Source: Bacteroidales bacterium
GTDB taxonomy: Bacteria; Bacteroidota; Bacteroidia; Bacteroidales; ML635J-15
Assembly: GCA_017620015.1 (NCBI GenBank)
Contig: JAFZRE010000036.1
Coordinates: forward strand, 1 to 64,000
Length of the DNA: 64,000 nucleotides
Direction of reading: 5' to 3'
Below are positions 46,101 to 55,200 of this stretch, piece by piece; positions within the stretch are counted from its first letter, which is position 1, and every line of letters begins with the position of its first letter. The translations under genes were made by a program, and so were the position numbers. The notes beneath the pieces were generated by a model. The model made no database searches, was not told the DNA's origin, and saw nothing but the letters and a program-made list of their open reading frames with translations.

Positions 46101-49013
46101 GAATCGTACGAATGGGCGGGTGAAACCTACACCGAAACTGGTGAATATAACCATACATTTACCGCTGCTAACGGTTGCGATAGTGTTGTAACCTTGCACT
46201 TGACAATCAATCAGCCTGTCGCCCACGAAATAACAGAAACTGCTTGTGAGATGTTTACTTGGAACGGAACTGATTACAACGAAACTGGCGACTACACAGG
46301 AACATTCATTGCTGCCAATGGCTGTGACAGTATTGTAACCTTGCATCTGACAATCAACAACGCTACAACGGGTGTTGATACCCAGGTAGCTTGCAATAGT
46401 TACACTTGGATAGATGGCAACACCTACACCGAAAGCACCGATGCTCCGACATTTACATTGACGAATGCAAATGGTTGCGACAGCGTTGTAACACTCCACT
46501 TGACAATCAACTACAGTACTATAGGCGAGTTTGCCGACCAGATGTGTTCGGGCGTTCCTTACACCTACGAAGGACAGACATTCACAGAGGCTGGCACATA
46601 CCAAGTTACATTGACAAATGCCAACGGCTGCGATTCGATTGTAACACTTACGCTTACCTATGCAAACAACTGCAGCGGACTGGTTAGCGGTGTAATTACC
46701 GATGAAAATACTGGCTATGCAATTCCTAACGCAAAGGTTACAATCGGAAACAGAGTTACACGCACCAATGCAGAAGGTCAATACTCGTTGAGCGTTATCC
46801 GAGGACTTAAAGCATTGAGGGTATCGGCAACAGGTTACATCTCGTATAGTAGAACAGTTGATATTCAGTCGGATACCACATTCGACGCATCGCTCAATGC
46901 ACCGCAAATCCATACCGATACCGATAGCATATTAGTTTCGTCGTACCCATATCTGGAACAGAGCGATTCAGTCACACTCAGCAACAATGGCAATGGTACA
47001 TTAGTATGGAGTTCTATTACCGAGTACGACAACCTTGAACTTGTCGAGGATTCGACGATACAGCGTCGCAACACACGCAGCCTATGGGACAGCATACAGA
47101 CATTTGCAACACGCGAGAACGCCGAGCAGGCAATTGCTACCGACGGCTTCTTCATCTACACCGCTTCGTGGATGCGTCCGGGCGAGTTCAACAGATATAC
47201 TCCGAACGGCGAATATATTGAGACATTCTATGTCGAAAATGTAGGTTCAATCAGGAACTTGTCCTACGATGGAACTTATTTCTACGGAACCGAAGCTACC
47301 AACATCATCTTCAAGATTGACCTTGACAACCAAACTCTTGTCGATAGTATCGAAACCGACATCCCAGAAATCCGCCACTGCTCGTTCAACCGTCAGGACG
47401 GAAGTCTGCTCGCTGGTAGCTGGAACTCGCTGTACAGGATTGACACAGCAAGCGGTACTTCGCAGCAAATAAGGGACAACCTTGCCAATGTATATAGTTC
47501 TGCTTTCGATAACTTGTCGTCTGGAGGACCTTATCTGTGGTTGTTCTCGCAAACTTCACAGAACAACGGACCGTCGGCTTACATCAGGCAGTTCAATATC
47601 AGCACTGGCGAATATACCAACAAGACGCATTATCTTGACGATATAAATCTTACAAGTTCGTCGCTAGCTGGTGGTATCTGTGCTTCGGAATATGTGTGCG
47701 AAGGCAAGTTCGTGCTTCTTGCAAATGTTCAGAACCCTACAGAAAGCAATACCATTGCAACCTACGAAATAGGTCGTACCAACAATGTGGTGAAGACAGG
47801 AAAGAAGAGCGGTTTGATAGAGCCTAACGGCAGCGAGAGCATACCGGTTAAGGCCAATGTAACCGCAACTGGCGACTACTCTGCAACAATCAAGTATCGT
47901 GCAGCAGTTATGGGACGACAGTCTAACGACATAAATGTAAGCATTTCGGCTGTTGCTCCCGAATGTAATACCGTACAGCAAATCAGCATTGTAACCGACA
48001 CATTCCACACCGTAACCCTTGATTGGCAGCCAGTGGAACTCGGCAACTACAATGCGGTTTCATACCTAATATACGATGGCAATTCAACATTTGCAATCGA
48101 CACCGTAAACGGAACAAGCATTACCTACAACGATCTTGACGTTGGCGAACATTGCTTCCATGTAAGAACATTGTCGGTTGCCGAATACCAATGTCTATCG
48201 GAATCTTCCGATACCGTTTGCGCCGAAATACAGGCAATCCCATGCAATGTCTCACTCACCGCCGAAACCGAAAGCAACGGTGAGAGCATATTCATCTCGT
48301 GGAACAATCCTGTAGGCGTTGACCATTTCAGCATACGTAGAAACGACCAAAACAATGCAGAAGTTCTATACACAAACGAATATGTTGATTCCAATGTAGT
48401 TCCCGAAACAGATTACTGCTACACAATCATTGCATACTTTGAGAACAATGTCTGCAATGAAATCACCGCGATAGTTTGTTCAAGAATCGCTTCTGGCGTT
48501 TGTTCCGAAGCACCTGAATTGACAGCAACTGCTATGAGCAACTCGGTTGTTCTCAACTGGACAGGAAGCAGCGATGCCCTTGCATACAAGGTAATCAGGA
48601 ACGATGTGAAAATCGGAGTAACAACTGACACATCCTACTTCGACAATGTGGCATTTGGCCTCGAATATTGCTATAGAATCGAACGTTTGTGCGAATATGG
48701 AATGTACGTTTCGTCTGATGACGTTTGCGTATTTATCGAAGAATCCAACGACGAAAATGCCGTTGATGAATGGTCGGCAGACAAACTGAGCGTTTATCCA
48801 AACCCGACTTACGGTCAGTTCTTTATCGAAGGTTCGCAAATCGCTACTATACAGATTTACAATGCATCAGGACAGACAGTTTACGAAACGGACAACAATG
48901 ATGACGAGCGCATCACGGTTAACTGCGAAAATTGGACTCCTGGACTATACAACATCAGAATAGTATCGGTTGATGGACAAATGGCGACAAGGAAAGTGAC
49001 GATATTTAGGTAA
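31191..49013 (+). CDS. Giant T9SS-secreted surface protein with SprB-like repeats (5940 aa)
   Basis: One uninterrupted frame of 17.8 kb. Approximate residues: signal peptide 1-43 (ends SFSSFGQ); six choice-of-anchor J domains (45-227, 231-417, 808-985, 1081-1281, 1377-1549, 1837-2019; each opens with a DFEDxxENxxW-type motif and ends A-V/I-DNI); FN3-like domains between them; FISUMP domains 514-709, 1643-1827 and 2808-3011; a GLUG-like region 2117-2414; a bacterial Ig-like domain 2521-2607. SprB-like ~74-residue repeats fill 3061-3747 and 3921-4440, with a HYR-like domain between, and Ig-like repeats 4441-4914. Five cysteine modules (GCDSVVTLHLTI) lie at 4914-5160, a carboxypeptidase-regulatory domain 5161-5241, a propeller-like region, FN3 domains and a T9SS type A sorting domain at the end. 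Probably a gliding or attachment adhesin; ligand unknown. Confidence 0.9.
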   Translation: MKKLNMCFLEKNNNNMDKIHRNSLAAALCAAFLFLMSFSSFGQNIIYSCDFEDDAENAGWTLVNDDQTNQWYIGSAASNGGSNGLYITNDGGATNEYTFDDVELTVYAYRTIEITENTICNVSFDWMSEGEFYYDYALAFIIPNGSDFSDFDNIWIDDYDSNSLYDVPSGWIYISNSIMNGVTSWQNSTRRIVLAQGTYNLVFFWKNNESDGENPPVAIDNISIIKEAPATLPYTCNFENATENEKWILANCDYYNGWYIGSGAYNGGSKGLYISNDQGTSNSADYDDTYVYAYREINTSETGEYVIDFDWRAYGENPYESSDAYTLLRSFIIPTSINPNLNECNDNGMSSYNNNTPSGWIDASSSENGLMYGQSSWQHSAKVLSIDAGTYYLVFFWKNNSDHIDPPAAVDNISISRVVNPAVATSSVSNLGATSATLNGEILNQGASDVIERGFMYGTSSGNLSNTLPSTDNTDAFSYDLTGLTENTTYYYRAYATNNNGTGYGAVKSFKTLNTLNGHIFVDLGLPSGLLWATCNVGASSPEDSGDYFAWGETTPKEMYSLENYKYSNSEDELLTKYCDNSQYGHDGFVDNLSILEASDDAATANWGSGWHMPSVSEFEELMDNCTLTWTTQNGASGYLFTGSNGNSIFLPAAGYRYDGGLLTGHGEYWARTNVATMPNYANYLGFYDDDPFTDYESRHFGYSVRPVLTASPTVETNSATDVESTSATLQGRIYFAENATVTNRGFAFGTDSENLTQNFTSNDNTDYFSYTVTGLTENTTYYFKAYATINGETKYGEVKSFRAGNPNNILQCGFEDAEDNANWTLNDNGTIKWQIGIDVNNSGENSLYVSDVVNSGTYYNSYVYAYREMQISESSWYQIEYDWLAKGGTDFDEMKAFLIPISLNPDLSVNVDNGMSDDNLNVPSGWIDISSPETMHNKLDWQHNSVSANVEAGTYYLVFFWRTYDHAGANPAAVDNVRIYKTSCPSIVNLTLADITDASVTLNWNNYESAGSWNVIVSESELTDEELNAYSSAVTVTDSTYTATGLSPTTNYNVYVRAVCSADNYSPWISKNFNTYQTPASLPYTCGFEDAEENANWALANGDQTNKWYIGTAANNGGENGLYISNDEGANNTYNNAAASYVYAYRDILINESGFYNISFDWRAEGLNYYNIYEFDLLRAFLVPNSLSPIIIGGDANGMFDLHTGLINVTPEGWIEVSESGEPLLNQSEWQSSSKDLTLDAGTYKLVFFWQNINKDEVGIEEGGSNPPAAIDNISISRISCPSISNILVNDISGNSATISWTERGSAEMWKLVVSATELNEAQLEEADAILIEDEPMYEAEGLNATTNYYLYVCAVCSADESSRWESKIFVTTNNSGTLFYYCDFEDEAENGNWELNSNGSRSDWVISTQSGNNEHNLKLKYNPSGSMMEERGYATRTIEIPEDSYYLFDFDWKADSQLAFNLATIMWIPDTCNLDSLNILEPERGINICDISFMYGITDWQHSTYRARVEAGNYKLAVIGSVAQTMSGTDKSYIEIDNIIIYKSAISEPIMATGNPTDATTSSVTLHGNITDNGGTDVTERGFVYGTDKQNLNNRITSNDENDDFSATITGLASGIYYYKAYATNSEGTGYGEIMTHEVGNGLHNGYSYIDLGLPSGLLWSTINVGANGIDENGDYFAWGETQPKEEYTEDTYTYSDSPTTLPAEADAATANWGEGWRLPTKDEIQELYDNSTMTFIRLKGLYPMVYFTGPNGNRIVLPMGGVKGQSDEALSAVIMSSELNADNPEYPLCLVIASIDGTTAFTAESGVGGVMSRYIGFNVRPVRSPELATSSPGYEIYNCDFEDDAEYANWTVNNGDETNHWATGIMSMTSGDKTLFITNGNDNEYNNEATSYAYATREIEIEQVGRYQFEFDWRCNGEEEYDVLRAFFIPSTANPNLTDGESNGMSDNNNDAPQVWIDISNGAMSEENDWKHCSKIISINDIGTYDLVFFWKNDYSAGNNPPAAVDNIVISKMPPVEVVTQNATRTSTTATLGGELSIEGEQTITQVGFEYGTQDNYLADTVEMAYGENTFTSQITELTPQTTYYYRAFAKYGDDKISYGELVTFRTKTNDTDGTEDNPLTIDNAEEWEQFAEAVGTAGGDTTNTYKDFEIFNHGEDTYFELTADIDLEDCNNVVVDKFRGYLIADEKTIAINNNEEAGYSSIFNTIENATIDGINIMVSEVIEVGDEQESYGPLCLIANSSTISNCTTSVASADVEISSGGGGNIGGFVGNSINSTIINCTNNLPVNMDGGSEERAGGIVGYIQGGSVEGCTNNATITGDYAGGIAGQIWSATHSTNLNAGNVIGDEKAGGIVAYAMNGDVVVDKCMNIGTISASGISAGIGYGNGLDVTNTANYGAFTDFARQTTAGFGAMSGSVSKNIVAPIYIGNTVREYVENNVYATIYVSEEYEGQITESDDFFDEQVSDIRVDSLRLKFAENGTAKETSQIVGSALQSTLSTNWTYTDGLYPMPAGIPENTKTTLARIPIYLSSGETAFGVRSNFTVPTTVLGQPVTWASDNAAISISNGTATVTRPAEGENDIDVNITADYGGYTKTFVVRVIAPKHIPVNTDDAVQDSVVTFYGSFDMATDGVTYAREYGFVYSTNSNLSDSIKVVSTNLSHSLSESRDFSASVNNLEESTMYYYRAFATTGDGTEYGEIKSIKTLGAPSVVAKYPMWRTDNTATIELDITLNEDEIFEDLESAFYYGTERDNLSLSNIISYDDDYHNYSVELSDLAANTKYYYVAEVSDDYGTTRSDTLEFMTYGTMTDDRDNTQYYTIQIGNQTWMAQNLKYAGNEVSFGEETSYTEPFYYYVNNDEANTETYGYLYNWSAAMNGASSSTANPSGVQGICPNGWHLPSDAEWTQLTDYLGGIINTGAMLAGQPVGQDQYWETSEMTQSVNFGKTGFNALPAGYYNGYFSDFGSNANLWSTTMSDGDVHNLGFSGTDLYIGGSVKYMGYSIRCVKGSTVYAYDTVPYCGAQYEYHDTIITASGDYIIRRQIEENTETIYNLHLTMYPELTATISNFSTGCYGEANGFVEVTAEGGAGSYTYRWDTPDEQTNTRLENLVAGEYVVNVTDAVGCSVTASKTLAEPDQLTLSINGTNPSCYGSATTLTSNPNGGTPAETSPYYTFAWSSGESTAEVTVTPTETTTYTLTVTDANSCTATAVKNVIVPTELTVSITGTTTLQCYGETTDLTADANGGSMAMGYNYAWSTNATGQNLTGVGAGTYNVTVTDGNGCNATSSVTVTGPDAALSISISATNTTLTCSNTSATITATVTGGTEDYTYNWSNSGTNNTSEVTTSGSYTVVVTDANGCSVEAAQTITEDKTAPTVTIDNNETELNCNRTSITLTATGSDASYVWSNGGTNAATTVTTPDTYTVTATGDNGCTNETSVTITKVENPTVDVTASEILCNGATTTFTANVSNGAAPYSYSWQDDLGSSQTLNAQAGTYSVTVMDSNSCTASASGTANQPEQLTASVTKTDDLCNGASNGTATVTVDGGTDPYTYVWSDNADRNSNTATGLTTGTYSIIVSDANGCSTTVETTIDQPSTLTASASAEAISCYGGTTTATVAVNGGTEQYTYVWSDNADRNSNTASDITAGTYSVTVTDANGCSADAATTITEPDELTVSLSATEILCNGGTTTVTAAPNGGTSPYAYAWQGNSSTESSLSGVAGTYSVTVTDNNGCSATESTTVSVNDQTAPELTGTWPSNITGQNNCFANADINELLSDDDIEALYEDCSGLTVSHNDANTSTDNCAWTITRTYTIQDTYGNAVTPSPTMSVSGSDQTGPTIGDDNLNRQLTSTNCTFTVPDLTSEVRSIANDNCTANDDLTITQNPTAGTEITTATTVTVTVTDQCGNSSTKEIELTLPNELTTSLSAGTIACNGGTAEVTNTVTGGTEPYQFAWNNNATTQNLTGVSGGTYSVTVTDANNCTASASATVNEPDQLTSTLSAGTISCYGGTADVTNTVTGGTEPYQFAWSNEATTQSLEGVRGGNYSVTITDANSCSATATTTVNEPDQLTSILSAGTIACNGGTTDITNTVSGGTEPFTFEWSNDATTQNLTGVGAGTYEVFVRDANGCVVSQHIDIEQPDALTTLLSAGTIACNGGTTDIINTVSGGTPDYQYFWTDDTHNQNNEGVSVGNYSVTVQDANGCSATASIEITQPNVLTSTLSAGTISCHGGTADVTNTVNGGTEPYQFAWSNEATTQSLEGVRGGTYSVTVTDANSCSATATTTVNEPDQLTSTLSAGTIDCNGGTTDITNSVSGGTEPITYEWSNEANTQNLTGVGAGTYEVFVRDANGCVVSQHIDIEQPDVLTASLTAGTVSCNGGTTNITSTVNGGTPNYTYAWSNGATTDELTGVGAGTYSVTVTDANTCTASAIVTITQPNALSVSISGPTSVCENTTSTLTANVQGGTADFTYLWSNSATTVSITTPQLAVATEYSVTVTDANDCSASASVNVEIGDTPGISISEVTPICVGGNKILQANVSNAGDDYTLEWSSTDTNAGLPADITTDAITVTPTTAGTYTYTVSLTATSCSDGQPFTSSDFVTLTVNSLPDAAITNSTNETTITCTTTEISLTATGGNTYAWSNGVAIADNNVTSAATYTVTVTDANECSNTASITISEDVAAPMVSITNNTGTTLLTCTTTTINVEATGDDASYRWSNEVTTATNAITTSGTYTVTATADNGCTSTTAIEITPNDDVPTVSITNNTGETELTCALTSISVTATGSGTSYQWSGGASTEEANNTFTAPGTYIVTATAGNGCSASDQITITRNIEAPDITASATANAICQGESTTISATGGQSYTWSPDTGLPTTVGSSITASPTSTITYTVTGVGENGCNGTAEVTVTVNQPNSSEFAATACDLYEWNGTTYDQTGDYTHTFTNANGCDSVVTLHLTINNSQTNIVDISACESYEWAGETYTETGEYNHTFTAANGCDSVVTLHLTINQPVAHEITETACEMFTWNGTDYNETGDYTGTFIAANGCDSIVTLHLTINNATTGVDTQVACNSYTWIDGNTYTESTDAPTFTLTNANGCDSVVTLHLTINYSTIGEFADQMCSGVPYTYEGQTFTEAGTYQVTLTNANGCDSIVTLTLTYANNCSGLVSGVITDENTGYAIPNAKVTIGNRVTRTNAEGQYSLSVIRGLKALRVSATGYISYSRTVDIQSDTTFDASLNAPQIHTDTDSILVSSYPYLEQSDSVTLSNNGNGTLVWSSITEYDNLELVEDSTIQRRNTRSLWDSIQTFATRENAEQAIATDGFFIYTASWMRPGEFNRYTPNGEYIETFYVENVGSIRNLSYDGTYFYGTEATNIIFKIDLDNQTLVDSIETDIPEIRHCSFNRQDGSLLAGSWNSLYRIDTASGTSQQIRDNLANVYSSAFDNLSSGGPYLWLFSQTSQNNGPSAYIRQFNISTGEYTNKTHYLDDINLTSSSLAGGICASEYVCEGKFVLLANVQNPTESNTIATYEIGRTNNVVKTGKKSGLIEPNGSESIPVKANVTATGDYSATIKYRAAVMGRQSNDINVSISAVAPECNTVQQISIVTDTFHTVTLDWQPVELGNYNAVSYLIYDGNSTFAIDTVNGTSITYNDLDVGEHCFHVRTLSVAEYQCLSESSDTVCAEIQAIPCNVSLTAETESNGESIFISWNNPVGVDHFSIRRNDQNNAEVLYTNEYVDSNVVPETDYCYTIIAYFENNVCNEITAIVCSRIASGVCSEAPELTATAMSNSVVLNWTGSSDALAYKVIRNDVKIGVTTDTSYFDNVAFGLEYCYRIERLCEYGMYVSSDDVCVFIEESNDENAVDEWSADKLSVYPNPTYGQFFIEGSQIATIQIYNASGQTVYETDNNDDERITVNCENWTPGLYNIRIVSVDGQMATRKVTIFR
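43179..44510 (+). repeat. 666-bp tandem duplication in the SprB-like region
   Basis: The segment starting at 43179 recurs at 43845, exactly 666 bp (222 codons, three 74-residue repeats) later, with long nearly identical stretches, for example the part encoding TEPYQFAWSNEATTQSLEGV and the part encoding GTYEVFVRDANGCVVSQHID. Confidence 0.8.
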
Positions 49014-49032
49014 ACAAGGTTTATTGTCATAC

Positions 49033-49070
49033 ATAAAGGTCGTTAAGAAACTTAACGACCTTTATATTTA
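49033..49070 (+). terminator. Terminator of the first giant adhesin gene
   Basis: A perfect 15-bp stem (ATAAAGGTCGTTAAG with its complement at 49051-49065) and an AAA loop, followed by an AT-rich tract. Confidence 0.85.
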
Positions 49071-49160
49071 TACTGCTGTTCGAAGACTTTTGACTTTCGC
49101 AGAAATCTCTTTGCGCCGTGACAAATTCTTATTTTTAAAAATTTTTTAATATTTAAAACG

Positions 49161-49187
49161 TTGGATTGTTAAAAATCATTACATTTG
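49161..49187 (+). promoter_or_regulatory. Promoter of the second giant adhesin gene
   Basis: TTG at 49161-49163, a 16-bp spacer and TACATTTG at 49180-49187, 29 bases ahead of the ATG at 49217. The spacer is shorter than usual. Confidence 0.55.
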
Positions 49188-49216
49188 CATGCTAAAAATT
49201 GCAAAATTTTTCTACG

Positions 49217-52200
49217 ATGAGAAAATTATATAAGAGGGGAAGAGGGGAATACGTATCCCACAAATCATTTTCAAAAGTAGCAATCTGTGCTATATTATTG
49301 TTTTTCACTGCATTTACATCGTTCGGACAGTCAATTACACTTAATCCAACGGCTGAAATAACAACAAATTCAGCATTAATAAGCGGAAGTGTAACCGATA
49401 TTCCTGACAATTCTACTGCGGTTGTATGGTACGGAACACAGGAAGAAAATATGGAAGCAGGACCGAGCGGAACGGTAACAAACTATGAGTTTTCAATCGA
49501 ACTTACAGGACTGCAGGCAAGTACACAGTACTATTATCAGGTTCACATAACCCTTGATACGGAAGTAGTGAGCGATGTTGTTTCGTTCACGACAACGTGC
49601 AGTCCTGAAAATATGTGCGAAATTAGTTACTCGCTTTCCGACAGTTACGGTGACGGATGGAATGGCAATGCCATAAATGTAGTTGATGTGGCAACAAGTG
49701 AGGTGCTGGCAACTTGGACAATAAACAATGGTTCGTCGGCAACAGGGACGCTTGCTGTTTGCAACGGTAGGGAAATCAGGTTTGAATGGGTTAGTGGTAA
49801 TTATTCCTATGAAACTTCATACCAAGTTTATGATGCTACTGAAGGAGTAGTATTTTCAGGTTCCGATGCTATGTCGTCAACTGTAACACATACTGTATTG
49901 TGTCCGACATGCCTTAATGTAAAGAATATAAGCGTAACAGATATTACAACCGAATCTGCCACAATAACCTGGAGCGAACAAGGCTCTGCCCAGACATGGA
50001 ATATTGTCGTTTCGACAAGAGAACTTGCGCAAAATGCCCTCAATGTTTCGGGGAATATTATTACTGCAACAGATTCTACCTATTCTTTAACGGGACTAAG
50101 TGCTTCTACAGAATATTATGTATATGTACGTGCTTTCTGCTCGGATGATGACCAAAGTGTATGGAAATCCATAATTTTCAAAACGAGACAGATTCCTGCA
50201 TCATTGCCATATACTTGTGGTTTCGAGGATGCCGCCGAAAATGCCAGCTGGGCACTTAGCAACGGCGACCAACAAAACAAGTGGATTATTGGCACTGCTG
50301 CAAAAAATGGCGGTGAAAAAGGCTTATACATTTCCAACGATGGTGGTACAAGTAACTCATACAACACCAGTTCAAGATCGTATGTATATTCTTTCCGCGA
50401 GATAAATGTAAGCAATAGCGGTTTATGTCAGATAGAATTCGATTGGCTTGCAAACGGAGAAGGCAACTATGACAATCTGAAGGCATATATTATACCAGAT
50501 TCGCTAAGTCCAAACTTAACGGCAGGTGAAAGCAACGGTATGTCGGGAAATTATAACGATGCACCAGAAGGATGGATGGACGCAGGAAACATGTCATCGT
50601 ATAGTGGTTATACTGATTGGCAGCACAGCGCAAAACTTATAAATCTTGAAGCCGGAATTTACTACCTTGTTTTCTTTTGGAAAAACGATGGTTCTAGCGG
50701 TTCAAACCCACCAGCAGCTATCGATAACATAACCATTATGACAACTACCTGCCCGACAATAGTCAATCTGGCTGTAACAGACATTACTGCCGAATCGGCA
50801 ACAATAAGCTGGAGCGAACTAGGTTCTGCCCAGGCATGGAATATTGTCGTTTCGACAACAGAACTTGAACAAGATGACCTCAACGTTTCGGAAAATATTA
50901 TAACTGCAACAGATTCTACCTATTCTTTAACGGGACTAAGTGCCTCTACAGAATATTATGTATATGTACGTGCTTTCTGCTCGGATGATGACCAAAGTGT
51001 ATGGAAATCCATAATTTTCAAAACCAGACAGATTCCAGCAACATTGCCATATACTTATGATTTCGAGGATGCCACTGAAAACGCCAACTGGACACTAAAC
51101 AACGGCAACCAAACAAACAAGTGGCATATTGGTACGGCAGCAAGCAACGGCGGTGAAAAAGGATTGTATATTTCCGACAATGGTGGCACAAGCAACTCAT
51201 ACAACACAAGTTCAACATCGTATGTATATGCCTACCGTGAACTAAATATCGAAGAAGATGGTTTATACTATATATCCTTTGACTGGCGTGCATACGGAGA
51301 ACGCGTTTATGACAATCTGAAGGCTTTTCTTATCCCAAACACACTAACCCCCGACTTGTCGGCAGGAGAAAGCAATGGTATGTCAGGATATTATAACGAT
51401 GCCCCATCAGGATGGATTAACGCGGGAAGCATGTCATACTATAATAATTCTTCGAATTGGCAGAACTGTTCTGTCGAGAAGGGACTAGAAGCAGGTTTAT
51501 ACTATCTTGTTTTTTCTTGGAAAAACAATGGGTCTGAAGGTTCAAATCCACCAGCAGCTATCGATAACATAAACATTGTGCAAATTACATGTCCGACGAT
51601 AGCCAATCTAGCAGCAACAAACATTACTGACGAATCTGCCTCAATAAGTTGGAGCGAACGAGGCTCTGCCCAGGCATGGAATATTGTCGTTTCGACAACA
51701 GAACTTGAACAAGATGTCCTCAACGTTTCGGAAAATATTATAACGGTAACCGATTCTACCTATTCTTTAACGGGGTTAAGTCCTTCTACAGAATATTATG
51801 TATATGTACGTGCTTTCTGCTCGGATGATGACCAAAGCGAATGGAAATCCATAATTCTCTATACCAGACATATTCCTGCAACATTGCCATATACTTATGA
51901 TTTTGAGGATGCCACCGAAAATGCTAACTGGGAACTTGTCAACGGCGACCAGACAAACAAATGGTATATCGGTGCCCCTACCGACAGCTCCAGTGATGTG
52001 AACACCACTGAGGGCGGTGCAAACGGATTGTATATTTCCAACGATGAGGGTGTTTCCAATACCTATAGCGGCTCGGAAACCCGTGTATATGCGTATCGTG
52101 ACATCTTGGTGCCTAATGGTACCTCCTATTTGAAACTTTCCTTCGATTGGAAAGCTCAGGGCGGGTCGAACAGATATGAGTTTTTGCGCGTCTTTTGGCT

Positions 52201-55200
52201 CAATCCTGATGTGGTGACTGTCACGGCGGGCAGCAATCCCCCCACTGTGGATGGTAGGAACTACGATGCTGACGGGCAACCGGGCAACTACGGTTCATCT
52301 GGTCATGAGCACTGGCTCTCCATGCAAAACACTTGGCAACATGAGGAGATGATTATCTCATCCGACCAGTTTACCGACATGGGCAATGGCGACAAAATCT
52401 ATCGTCTCCACTTCCATTGGAGAAACACCACCTATTCCAGTCAGCCTCCTGCTGCAGTGGATAATATCCGTTTAGAACAAATTATAGATCCTGTTGTTGC
52501 TACATCGTCTGCTTCCAATATTGGAGGAACTTCTGCAATATTGAGCGGCGAGATATTAATTCGGGGTGCTTCAGATATTATAGAACGCGGATTCGAGTAT
52601 GGCACCGACCCAGAAAACCTTACAGAAAATATTACAAGCAGCGATGAATCCAACGGTTTTTCTGCTGATGTCATTGGTCTTGAGCCTAACACAATATACT
52701 ACTATCGTGCATACGCATACAATAGTGATGGCTCAGGTTATGGTGAAATACAGTCGTTCAAAACCCACAAAGTATTAAACGGCTATACATACATTGACCT
52801 TGGACTGCCAAGCAATACATACTGGGCTTATGCAAATGTAGGAGCAACCAACTCCGAAGACTACGGCAACTATTATGCTTGGGGCGAAATAGAACCAAAA
52901 GACACTTACGATTGGAGCACATACCAACATTGTAACGGAAGTGAAAATACTCTTACAAAGTATTGCAACAACCCTGAATACGGAGACAATGGTTTTACAG
53001 ACGATTTGACAATCCTCGAAGCAAGTGATGATGCAGCAAATGTCAGCATGGGTTCGTTCTGGCGTATGCCTACACACGAGGAAATGGAGGAATTGTATAA
53101 TAATTGCACTTCCACATGGACATCCATAAATGGAGTGAATGGAAGGTTGTTCACAAGCCGTATCAATGGCAATTCCATCTTTATGCCCGCTGCTGGTGCC
53201 TACGGAGAAAGTGGTCTTCGCGATGTAGGTTCCTACGGTACCTACTGGCCGTCGTCGCTTAAACCAGACGTACCGACCAACACATGGCGATTCCTCTTCC
53301 ATTCGGGCAATTGCCTCATAGACAACAACTCTCGCTACGAAGGACAAACTGTTCGTGCTGTTTACCGTCCTTCGCCTACAGTGGCAACAAACTCAACCAC
53401 CGATATAACACTCACATCGGCAACACTCCACGGACGCATTCTCAACATTGGAAGTTCTGAAATTATCGAACGCGGATTCGTATATGGTACTAGCCGTTCA
53501 AATCTTACTGATACCATACAGAGCGAAGACGAAACAAACGATTTTTCTGTTTCCATTACAGGGCTTGCCAATGGTACTATCTACTACTACCGTGCTTACG
53601 CGACCAATAGCGACTTTACTAGCTACGGTGAAATAAAATCCTTCTCAACACTAAGCGGACAACTGGGCGACCACTACTATGTCAACCTTGGTTTGCCGAG
53701 CGGTACAATGTGGGCAAGCACTAATATTGGAGCAACAACCCCCGAAGGCTATGGCGATTATTTTGCTTGGGGAGAAACTGAACCAAAGGCAGAATATAAT
53801 TGGGACACATATACTTATGCTAATGGAGCAACAGATGAAGAACATCCGTTGCTTACCAAATACTGCAACAATTCCGAATATGGTGATAATGGTTTTACCG
53901 ATAACTTGACAACATTGGAGACAATGGACGATGTCGCTGCCACTAACTGGGGTGAAGAATGGCGTATGCCTACGCGCGACGAAATAAACGAGTTAATCAA
54001 TAATTGTACAGACGAATGGACAACACATAACGGTGTTAATGGACACTTGTTTACAGGACCTAACGGCAACAGCATTTTTGTGCCCGCCACTGGATATGGT
54101 AACAATGATAGTATTGAAGAAGTTGGTCATGGTGGCGGATTCTGGACCAAATCACTTGGTGACGAATCGCCGAGAGACGCAACGATTTATTATTTTGAGA
54201 CAGACGCGTATAGCGAAACATACGACATATATCGCTACTATGGATTGCCTGTTCGTGCTGTTTACCAAGTGGAGCCGACAGTTATGAATATAGACTACGA
54301 GCCTTACAACTGCGACTTTGAGGATGATACCGAAAATGGAAACTGGATACTCAACAACGGCAGGCAGACAAACAAATGGCACATAGGTTCGGCTGTAAAC
54401 AACGGTGGCGAAAAATCATTGTACATATCCAACGACTTTGGCGATAGTTATTCGTATAACACCGGTTCTATATCATACGTTTATGCTTACCGCAAAATAA
54501 ACATAACCGAAGCAGACAAATATCAGTTCGATTTCGACAGGCGCGTTAGAGGCGAAGGCAACTACGACCTCTTGAGGGCATTCCTAGTTCCCGATTCAAT
54601 TCACCCAAATCTTTCTGGTGGCATTGACAACGGCATGAGCGAAAACGACAACCCTACACCATCGGGATGGATAGACATAAGCAGTGCGGGAATAATGTCG
54701 GAACAGATGGGTTGGAAGCACAACAAAACCAAATTGAATATAGAACCGGGCATGTATTACCTCACATTCTTCTGGAAAAACGATGGAAGTGCTGGAAATC
54801 CTCCGCCAGCAGCAGTTGATAATGTAATGGTAAAGAGATTGCCTCCATTCGAAGTCACCACGCTTGTGGCACCTCGTACATCTACGACGGCAACCTTGGG
54901 CGCTGAAATCGTCATCGACAGGGAGACCGAGATCACACAGGTGGGATTTGCATATGGTGAAAGCGAGAACCAACTTCTCGATACACTGCGCATGGCATAT
55001 AGTGAAAATACTTTTACATCGCAACTTACTTCTCTTACTCCGCAGACATCCTACTATTATCGTGCGTTTGCAAAATACGATGACAAAACCGTCTTTGGTG
55101 ATGTTGTTTCGTTTAGAACAAAATCAAACGACACCGACGGTATCATTGACAATCCTCTTACCATCGACAATGCCGAGGAATGGAGAGCATTTGCAGAAGC

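Noticed and set aside
40370..46670. CRISPR-like array
   Set aside because: The repeats are coding, in frame, of domain length and without spacers of constant size.
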